DNA of 64,000 nt from a virus. The translations under genes were made by a program, and so were the position numbers. Below, in pieces: positions 58,540-64,000 of this stretch. Each line of letters opens with the position of its first letter. Within the stretch, counting starts at the first letter, position 1. Below the pieces are notes generated by a model, which saw only the letters and a list, made by a program, of their open reading frames with translations, had not been told where the DNA came from and did not search any database. Where the stretch lies: positions 115,641 through 179,640 of IMG/VR virus record IMGVR_UViG_3300046542_000291; one strand, 5' to 3'.

Positions 58540-58845
58540 TTACTTGGTGTAAGACTCTTCGATGCGGTTGTACGCGTACGTCATGTATTGCTCACGCAGC
58601 CATGGTGTTGGTAGGAATGCCAACTGTGTTTTGTGATAAGCACCCATGTACTGCCACAGGTCACCTTTCGACAGGCCCAGTGGGTATTCGTACTTCGCCC
58701 GCTGGAGGTTCACTTCGAAGTTGTGCTTCACCAGGGTCAGAATCGTCTTGGCGTTTTCTGTCTTCGACCAGATATACATGAACATGAAACCGATGCGGCC
58801 GATCAGGGACATGCGTACAGGTGTTTCTTTTGGAGGTGTTTTCAT
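58540..58845 (-). CDS. Unknown 101-residue protein
   Basis: MKTPPKETPVRMSLIGRIGF; overlaps the upstream stop (ATGA). It has a hydrophobic stretch near 12-27 (MSLIGRIGFMFMYIWSK) that could be a membrane or amphipathic helix, then a basic, Tyr/Trp-rich body (KYEYPLGLSKGDLWQYMGAY). No family recognised. Coupled to the 255-residue gene. Confidence 0.7.
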   Translation of the reverse strand: MKTPPKETPVRMSLIGRIGFMFMYIWSKTENAKTILTLVKHNFEVNLQRAKYEYPLGLSKGDLWQYMGAYHKTQLAFLPTPWLREQYMTYAYNRIEESYTK

Positions 58846-59609
58846 TTCTTGTTCAGGGCCTTGTGTAGAATGTTGTCGATTTGAGCGTAGACAGCGTAAG
58901 GGATGTCTACGTCTAAGCAGGCGATGTGGGCGAGGAAGTTAATCCACGTCTTACCCAGGAACGGGCAGTTTAAATCAGAGTTCATATCCGGCAAGCATCG
59001 TTCATCGGATGCCAACCATTCGCGGTAGCGGGCTGCCTCCTCACCACTGCTGAAGCAATGCCACGGTCCGTGGTACTGATGACCCAGCTCGTAAACAATC
59101 CAGATCTTGTGGCCCTTGAAGGAGTCAAAGTTCAACTCTCCGTGAACCAGGCTTGCCATGGACATTTTACCGGGGATGTATCGACTGTCGTCAATCAAGT
59201 TTCCCCTAACCCCACGCAACTGCTCGAGTGGCGGGAAGTCAAGAAGACGAAAGTTTTCTACCTCGAGACTTTTGGTTTCCAGATTCCGTAATGGGTCTTC
59301 GATTGCGTTCAGTCGAGGGATGCCACAAATATAGCGCACCTCTTCTTTATCGAACAACCCACAGCCAATGGAATATCCATTACCAACCTGTACGAAAACA
59401 CCACGTTCGCACAGTGGGTATTTGGCCTTGAGTTCTTCGTAGAGCGGTGGGTTAACCATCAAGGTCATCCGCTCATGAATCTGCAGGCCAAGCTTATTGT
59501 TCCAGGACACTTTCCCCGGGGTCAACACGACGAAAGGATGAACCTCTTCGTCGATGTCGAATGCATGGCGGAAATGAACAACCGCTTCGTATTCGTAAAA
59601 GCCCGACAT
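58842..59609 (-). CDS. Unknown 255-residue protein
   Basis: MSGFYEYEAVVHFRHAFDID; overlaps the upstream stop (TAATG). Mixed alpha/beta with Cys residues near the middle and end (LFDKEEVRYICGIPR; DSDLNCPFLGK) and a Trp/His-rich part (ELGHQYHGPWHCFSSG) that could bind metal. The N-terminal strand pattern is regular. No family recognised. Middle gene of a coupled run from 60034 down to 58540. Confidence 0.75.
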   Translation of the reverse strand: MSGFYEYEAVVHFRHAFDIDEEVHPFVVLTPGKVSWNNKLGLQIHERMTLMVNPPLYEELKAKYPLCERGVFVQVGNGYSIGCGLFDKEEVRYICGIPRLNAIEDPLRNLETKSLEVENFRLLDFPPLEQLRGVRGNLIDDSRYIPGKMSMASLVHGELNFDSFKGHKIWIVYELGHQYHGPWHCFSSGEEAARYREWLASDERCLPDMNSDLNCPFLGKTWINFLAHIACLDVDIPYAVYAQIDNILHKALNKK

Positions 59610-60034
59610 TAGAACACTCCGGCTGTATTAGCAGTATTGATAAACTCACGGATTTCTTTGAGCGTATAACCCACAGTGGTGTGAGTTTGTGGCAGCACTG
59701 GTAGCCATTGCTTGTCCACAGTCGAATAACGATCCAGGCGTTTAACCCGTTCGTCTTCGATGGCTACGTCAGCAAAGCGGTCATGGAAACCCCAAGCTTC
59801 TTGTACCTGGCCGAAGTAATGATCCCAACGATCCGTACCCAGCTGACCATCTTCCAGCAACTTGCGGAAGGAGATCTGGTAGAAGCACAGGTTCAGGTCG
59901 ATCATTGGAGCAGGGTCTGCAATACAGAAGTGCATCGACATGATGTACTGTTGCCCATCTTTCTCGATGAGCACAGAACGTTTAACAGGGGCTTCGCCAG
60001 CAGGACGGGATTGGTTCTTGTATTCAGCGAGCAT
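59609..60034 (-). CDS. Unknown 141-residue protein
   Basis: MLAEYKNQSRPAGEAPVKRS, with AAGGAACCCCC before the start. A beta-rich beginning (VLIEKDGQQYIMSMHFCIAD) is followed by a helical centre (GTDRWDHYFGQVQEAWGFHD) and a C-terminal helix. It has no membrane segment. It is the first of the coupled run with 58842 and 58540. Function unknown. Confidence 0.75.
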   Translation of the reverse strand: MLAEYKNQSRPAGEAPVKRSVLIEKDGQQYIMSMHFCIADPAPMIDLNLCFYQISFRKLLEDGQLGTDRWDHYFGQVQEAWGFHDRFADVAIEDERVKRLDRYSTVDKQWLPVLPQTHTTVGYTLKEIREFINTANTAGVF

Positions 60035-60043
60035 GGGGGTTCC

Positions 60044-60352
60044 TTAAAGCGAAGGTAGTTTTACAGGCGGCACATTACGTGTCACCATTTCAAAATAGGC
60101 TATCAGGACTTCGATCGATACGTCACACACCGGCATGGCTTTAACACCTTGAAGGATGTGACCGTGGAAATAGATGTCAAAGACTGTCGAGTGCATGTCG
60201 TCAGTCATGAGGATGCGGTACTGCGTGTACATTACCTGCACGTTGATGGCCGTACCAGGCAGTGTGATGAAATACGAATGCCCTTGGTAACCTGCATCTA
60301 CAGCGTTACTGATGGCAGTCAGGAGTCTTTGACTAGCATCAACCTTTTTCAT
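60044..60352 (-). CDS. Unknown 102-residue protein
   Basis: ATG 60352 (MKKVDASQRLLTAISNAVDA) has AAAGGTG 11 bases upstream; a GTG four codons earlier overlaps that site. The protein has a helical start, beta middle (SYFITLPGTAINVQVMYTQY) and a final helix with a prolines-rich end. No family recognised. It precedes the coupled run of 60034 and follows the pair of small duplicates at 60367 and 60566. Confidence 0.72.
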   Translation of the reverse strand: MKKVDASQRLLTAISNAVDAGYQGHSYFITLPGTAINVQVMYTQYRILMTDDMHSTVFDIYFHGHILQGVKAMPVCDVSIEVLIAYFEMVTRNVPPVKLPSL

Positions 60353-60366
60353 GGCTAATGACACCT

Positions 60367-60558
60367 TTATTCAATTGGATCGTTGAAATCAACTTTCACC
60401 ACTGGCGCATATTCACCATTAGGCATCGGTTTCCAGTCGATCGATACGCTCTTGAGACGTTCCATCAATTCAGGACGAGACTCGATTGCCCGTTTGGCAA
60501 CCTCAGTGAGGAGGTTCAGTTTGTCGGTGGAGCGACTACCACTGTTATTAAAGCTCAT
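60367..60558 (-). CDS. 63-residue protein, tandem paralogue
   Basis: MSFNNSGSRSTDKLNLLTEV with AAAGGAATAAG before the start. It is clearly related to the upstream gene: STDKLNLLTEVAKRAIESR against STDKLNVLRQIASDTLRQD, then LERLKSVSIDW against EKIKSIELTW, and a final VKVDF/VRIEF strand. A helix-strand-strand domain of about 50 residues duplicated in tandem, seven bases apart. Function unknown. Confidence 0.82.
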   Translation of the reverse strand: MSFNNSGSRSTDKLNLLTEVAKRAIESRPELMERLKSVSIDWKPMPNGEYAPVVKVDFNDPIE

Positions 60559-60565
60559 GCTGGTC

Positions 60566-60745
60566 TTATTCCTTTACGGCTTTTGGTTCGTGGAATTCGA
60601 TTCGCACGTTAGGGACGGTGATCTCGGAGTAATCGGTCCAGGTCAGTTCGATAGACTTGATTTTCTCCAAGGCCTTTGGATCTTGACGCAATGTGTCAGA
60701 AGCAATTTGCCGCAAGACATTCAATTTGTCGGTGGATTTACTCAC
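60566..60745 (-). CDS. 59-residue protein with GTG start, tandem paralogue
   Basis: Starts at GTG 60745 (VSKSTDKLNVLRQIASDTLR) behind AGGAAGC; earlier ATGs lie upstream of the promoter. It shares the STDKLN motif and the helix-strand-strand plan with the downstream gene. It is the first gene after the promoter at 60782-60789, so the two are early genes made in quantity. The duplication suggests a useful small protein, perhaps a host-protein inhibitor, but this is inference. Confidence 0.75.
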   Translation of the reverse strand: MSKSTDKLNVLRQIASDTLRQDPKALEKIKSIELTWTDYSEITVPNVRIEFHEPKAVKE

Positions 60746-60781
60746 TGTACAGCTTCCTATTAAGTGGATTATACTACGGTT

Positions 60782-60789
60782 GTAATATA
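60782..60789 (-). promoter_or_regulatory. TATATTAC early-type promoter
   Basis: Minus strand AAGTCTATATTACAACCG, preceded by TTTTAA. It lies 37 bases before the GTG start at 60745 and between the terminator at 60815 and that gene. Confidence 0.75.
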
Positions 60790-60814
60790 GACTTAAAATA
60801 CCTTTCATTATAAG

Positions 60815-60832
60815 GCCTCCCCGAAGGGAGGC
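60815..60832 (-). terminator. GCCTCCC-CGAA-GGGAGGC terminator
   Basis: Perfect stem with a CGAA loop, eight bases after the stop of the 31-residue gene; flanked by TATAA and CTTATG arms. Confidence 0.85.
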
Positions 60833-60839
60833 ACTTATG

Positions 60840-60935
60840 TCAGATCCTTCCAACTGATTTCCATTCCGTCCAGACAACGTCAAAACACCACAGCAGTACA
60901 ACTGTAACGAGACAACTATATCCAAACATTTCCAT
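60840..60935 (-). CDS. Possible 31-residue membrane peptide gene
   Basis: ATG 60935 (MEMFGYSCLVTVVLLWCFDV) behind TAGGTAGCGAC, eight bases after the stop of the Rad50-like gene, ending at a terminator. Residues 5-22 are hydrophobic, a single transmembrane helix with two cysteines; the short end is polar (WTEWKSVGRI). It reads like a tiny membrane protein. The small size makes chance possible, but the site, position and composition support it. Confidence 0.55.
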   Translation of the reverse strand: MEMFGYSCLVTVVLLWCFDVVWTEWKSVGRI

Positions 60936-60943
60936 GTCGCTAC

Positions 60944-63433
60944 CTACGTAAGGCGAACGTTCTTGTTGAAGACCTCTGGAACAGTCACGTTAGTCGGGTC
61001 CAGAACAAAGACCTCGGCTTGGTTGAATGCACCATGAGTCGACTCGAAGTGGCTAATGTAAAACACCTGTGAGAATGTACCCATCTCGATCAGACGCGAA
61101 ATGAACGGAACCAGGTTCGCCCGGTGTTGTTCATCGAACGTACGACCCAGTTCATCGAGGTAGAGTGGATAGTCATCGAAACCCAGGAACTTCAACAACG
61201 CCATGTGAAAGGCAAAGTCAGCAACCTCGGTTTGAGAACTGGAACCGAACTCAATGTCCGGAGCCATAACCGCACCACCTTGAATCTTCAATGGGAACTT
61301 GTAATCCAGATCTTCACGATCTACCCGAGCAGACAAGATTTCCATCGGGTAAGTCCAGATCTCTTCGATCACCGCGTTACAGATGCTGGTCACCCCTTGG
61401 AGGAAGCCCAACAGATAACGACCGATCAACCCACCTTTCGGAGACAACGCTTTTACCAGCACACCCAGGTCAGCATGTGTCTCACTGGCCTGACGTACTG
61501 TATCTTCCAGCGTGCGGAGTTCAATCTCCTTATGCTCCATCCGGTGCAGCTCTTGTTCGTTGGCTGCCAGCGTACGTTGGGTGACCGAGATCTCTTCATC
61601 GTAAGCCTGATCCAACAACCAATCAGCGTGATGACGATACTTAGCCATCAACTGATCGTAATCGTCCAACAACTTATTCGTGGATTCAGTGAACTGTTGA
61701 ATGCCGCGACCAGACGACTGATAGTAGTCCAGTGCTGTTTTCATCTCAGTCTGCTTCAAGAGCAGGTTACCCACTTCTACTTCCAACGAAGCAGCACGTT
61801 GCTGCATGTAGCCAACCGCATCCATGTCCATTTCAGAAATGGCTTTCAGACGTTGACTAATAACGTTTGCCTTGTCTTGCATGACCATCGAGTTCAGCAT
61901 TGCACGTTGAGCATTGTGCCAAGCGATAATCTCGTTGGTGAACGCCCGTGGTGTGCGATACAGGAAGTTAGAAGCCCAACCCCATACCGACAGCAGTTCG
62001 TTGTGTTCACGAGCCAGGGTGGAGTAGTTACGCACGTAGACCGAGTAATCCTCATATTTCTCCAGGTACTCTTCCAGCTCTTTGATCTCAGCCAGTACAC
62101 GATCTTCAGCAGAAGAGCATTCACGCAGCTTTACTTCCAACTGAGGAAGCTCTTCTGGATTTATCCCCGGAGCAAACGTGTGTTGGCAGTTCGGGCAATG
62201 AACATGCTCACAACCTTTCAGCCGAGAGATTCGTTGCTGTACCGCCAGACTGTAATCTTCCAGGCTACGACGCTTGGTGATCTTCTCTTTCAACAACTGT
62301 TTGTTCTCAGTTGCTGTCTTGGTGTTCATCAAACCATCAGCGTTATCTGGAATGGTCAACATGATCGTGTAAAACCGATCGAAGGCTGTGTCCAGTTTGG
62401 CTGTAGGGTCACCGTAGATGTCCAGGTTCACCAACGGAACTGGTCCACTATAAGACTGACACATCGAGAGTTGGTATTCCGCTTCGTCCAAGTATTCCTT
62501 GTGACGTTCCTGGAGTTCCTTGATCTGCTCTGGTGTTGGTCGATCCACGTTAGACGGAACCGTAGCCTTGAGGTTTTCAAGCTCTTCTACCAGACGGTCT
62601 ACAACAGCCTGTACGGTGCGATACTCACCAAGGCGTTGACTGACCTGCTCGTTGTACTGATCACGCCCAGAGACGGCTATAGAGTCGCTCAGCACTGGAT
62701 ACGTACGTAGCAATTGCTTAGCACGCAGTAGAATGGCATCTAACTGCTGCTGCGCCTCTCCAACGTTACGGAACTGAGCCCCTTTGGTCGGTTGCTTCTC
62801 TTGAAACAGCAAGTTCAACCGAGCAGTCAATCGCTTCGACTCAAGACGACGATGGTTCATCTCCGAATCATTCAGCAAGTCATGGTTCTCGTTAGCCAAA
62901 CGCTTGTTGATCGTTTGTACGGTACCACCTTGAGCACGGTGTTCTTTGGAAACATCGTCCAGTACAGCAAACGCATACGACAGATCAACTGGGGATGCTT
63001 TGGTCAGCCACTCACGACGCTTAGCGGTTGACATCTTCGAAAACTTGGTCTTACCGATTTGGAGATCATGGATCTCACGAGTCAATCCGAACTCTTGCTT
63101 ACACAGTTCTTCTTGAACGGCGTAAGTGTGTCCTGGGTTCAGCTCAATGTCATCCTTAACAAACTTGTGATAACCTGTCCCTTTCCCGTAGGTGGATTCG
63201 AGGACATACCTCGATCCTTTGTGTCTACAATGGAACTCTTTGATCCCACCGCCTTTCTCAAACTCACTGTGGTGAGCAGGTAATGGTGACAGCTCTTCCA
63301 TGAGAGATGATTTTCCAGAGCCATTGCTCCCAATCATGACCATTAGGTTCTTTGTAGGAGTCCACTCGATGGATTGAATGTTCTTCACCATCAGTCGAGT
63401 ATACTTCTCCAAATACACTAAATCAATTTGCAT
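60944..63433 (-). CDS. Rad50/SbcC-like ATPase (recombination subunit)
   Basis: The 829-residue product has Walker A MIGSNGSGKSSL near 32-43, long coiled coils in both halves, a zinc-hook CPNC in the middle (about 413-416), the ABC signature-like EFGSSSQTE, Walker B PLYLDELGRTFDE and ISHFES (H-loop). This is the plan of Rad50/SbcC and T4 gp46, which join with a nuclease (Mre11/SbcD, gp47) to process DNA ends. No nuclease partner gene is in this window; it may lie upstream or be supplied by the host. Likely roles are recombination-dependent replication and DNA end processing. Confidence 0.9.
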   Translation of the reverse strand: MQIDLVYLEKYTRLMVKNIQSIEWTPTKNLMVMIGSNGSGKSSLMEELSPLPAHHSEFEKGGGIKEFHCRHKGSRYVLESTYGKGTGYHKFVKDDIELNPGHTYAVQEELCKQEFGLTREIHDLQIGKTKFSKMSTAKRREWLTKASPVDLSYAFAVLDDVSKEHRAQGGTVQTINKRLANENHDLLNDSEMNHRRLESKRLTARLNLLFQEKQPTKGAQFRNVGEAQQQLDAILLRAKQLLRTYPVLSDSIAVSGRDQYNEQVSQRLGEYRTVQAVVDRLVEELENLKATVPSNVDRPTPEQIKELQERHKEYLDEAEYQLSMCQSYSGPVPLVNLDIYGDPTAKLDTAFDRFYTIMLTIPDNADGLMNTKTATENKQLLKEKITKRRSLEDYSLAVQQRISRLKGCEHVHCPNCQHTFAPGINPEELPQLEVKLRECSSAEDRVLAEIKELEEYLEKYEDYSVYVRNYSTLAREHNELLSVWGWASNFLYRTPRAFTNEIIAWHNAQRAMLNSMVMQDKANVISQRLKAISEMDMDAVGYMQQRAASLEVEVGNLLLKQTEMKTALDYYQSSGRGIQQFTESTNKLLDDYDQLMAKYRHHADWLLDQAYDEEISVTQRTLAANEQELHRMEHKEIELRTLEDTVRQASETHADLGVLVKALSPKGGLIGRYLLGFLQGVTSICNAVIEEIWTYPMEILSARVDREDLDYKFPLKIQGGAVMAPDIEFGSSSQTEVADFAFHMALLKFLGFDDYPLYLDELGRTFDEQHRANLVPFISRLIEMGTFSQVFYISHFESTHGAFNQAEVFVLDPTNVTVPEVFNKNVRLT

Positions 63434-63469
63434 AATAAAGAGCCCTTAGCATTTCTTAGTATCCTATAG

Positions 63470-63482
63470 GGTAGCCTACCCG
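63470..63482. promoter_or_regulatory. GGGTAG-C-CTACCC palindrome in divergent region
   Basis: A 13-base near-perfect palindrome midway between the divergent starts at 63433 and 63508. It could be a protein binding site controlling both directions. No TATATTAC site was found nearby. Confidence 0.4.
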
Positions 63483-63507
63483 AGTAAATTTAATCGGAAA
63501 GAGTGTT

Positions 63508-64000
63508 ATGGAAGAGAAGAAAACAGAACAACAGGCGTCAGTCTTTCACCTGTTTAGTTTGGGTATCTCGGTTGAGAACAAACCGCGTAACTCCACCCAG
63601 CTAAACGTACTGGCCAGTGAGAAGTCGTCAGCAGCTGACGGTGAGATCAACTACAACCCACAGGAATCCACCCGTAGCTTTACGGATGCGTTGGGTAACC
63701 AACAACAAGTGAAGACAACCGCAGAACGTTCTTTGGTCTGTGAATGGTTGCCTTCGGAAGATAACCGCGCTACGCCTCCCGATATCATGCGTAACGAGAA
63801 GATCGAGATCTGGCGACTCGGTGATAGCGACCAATACTACTGGCGCTCTATGGGCCTCTCCAACAAGCTCAGGACACTGGAGTCCGTGGTCTATACCTGG
63901 AACGCTTCTCCTAATCCAGGTGGGGCAGGTATTGACTTCAAGACGTGTTACTTCATGGCGATCTCTGCACATGATCAACACTTCACCATCGGTACGTCGA
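63508..64000 (+). CDS. Unknown protein, N-terminal part (3' end outside window)
   Basis: ATG 63508 ([20 protein letters not shown]) with GGAAAGAG before it; the frame is open to the window edge (about 164 residues). A charged helix, a polar middle and [20 protein letters not shown], a beta pattern seen in phage baseplate and tail hub proteins, are visible. It starts a plus-strand unit diverging from the Rad50-like gene. Virion role is a guess by pattern only. Confidence 0.7.
   Translation, partial: MEEKKTEQQASVFHLFSLGISVENKPRNSTQLNVLASEKSSAADGEINYNPQESTRSFTDALGNQQQVKTTAERSLVCEWLPSEDNRATPPDIMRNEKIEIWRLGDSDQYYWRSMGLSNKLRTLESVVYTWNASPNPGGAGIDFKTCYFMAISAHDQHFTIGTS

Noticed and set aside
61124-62710. 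528-codon plus-strand frame opposite the Rad50-like gene
   Set aside because: Overlaps a gene with clear ATPase motifs on the other strand and has no start site or domain.
1-64000. CRISPR arrays, insertion sequences, rRNA genes and long direct DNA repeats
   Set aside because: No regularly spaced repeats, transposase motifs, terminal inverted repeats or rRNA-like stretches were seen on reading; the only near-identical DNA stretches are short promoter regions.

Overview
The window is part of the genome of a large tailed bacteriophage of the phiKZ-related jumbo group, most likely one infecting a Pseudomonas-like host. Four things point there. A giant 2357-residue tail protein carries a C-terminal lytic transglycosylase domain (compare phiKZ gp181). 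Next to it, on the other strand, are genes for split RNA polymerase beta' and beta chains of the virion polymerase type (compare phiKZ gp180 and gp178). Shortly after comes a likely prohead protease (compare phiKZ gp175). Many minus-strand units are preceded by TATATTAC, the motif known from phiKZ early promoters. A full-length NAD+-dependent DNA ligase suggests an EL/OBP-like branch, but that is inference. No rRNA, canonical tRNA, CRISPR array or insertion sequence was seen. Both ends of the window cut genes.

Layout. 1-20257 (minus strand): a dense accessory and nucleotide-metabolism block, mostly small unknown proteins with ATGA or TAATG overlaps. Recognisable members are LigA, dCTP deaminase, a Thg1-like 3'-5' nucleotidyltransferase, a SLOG/DprA-like protein, an AAA+ ATPase and a QueC-like PP-loop enzyme. 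20258-20599: the only gene-free stretch above 300 bases; it holds a minus-strand promoter, hairpins, a possible structured RNA and a plus-strand promoter. 20600-24946 (plus): an SF2 helicase and two probable virion proteins. 24986-37110 (minus): a second mixed block with a DEDD exonuclease, a DUF3307 membrane protein, an exported protein, a thymidylate kinase with an extra C-terminal domain, then probable virion genes. 37158-44231 (minus): the giant transglycosylase/tail protein. 44299-53762 (plus): virion RNA polymerase beta' and beta parts and four more genes including the prohead protease. 53958-63433 (minus, with one plus-strand gene at 57404): a virion protein, duplicated small-domain proteins, two small membrane proteins and a Rad50/SbcC-like ATPase. 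63508 to the end (plus): the start of another gene.

The genes fit one lifestyle. A virion-carried multi-subunit polymerase would start early transcription from TATATTAC promoters. Early and middle units supply nucleotides (dCTP deaminase, dTMP kinase), repair and recombination (LigA, helicase, Rad50-like ATPase, exonuclease) and many small unknown proteins. The late units build the particle. Transcription units mostly end in GC-rich hairpins with CGAA or TTCG loops, several extended by CATAA/TTATG arms.

Most notable beyond the known phiKZ core: a phage Thg1-like enzyme, a lone QueC-like enzyme, repeated duplication of small unknown domains (one module occurs about four times in three adjacent genes), several very short genes with clear ribosome binding sites, threefold repeats in the giant tail protein, and a possible structured RNA near 20.4 kb.
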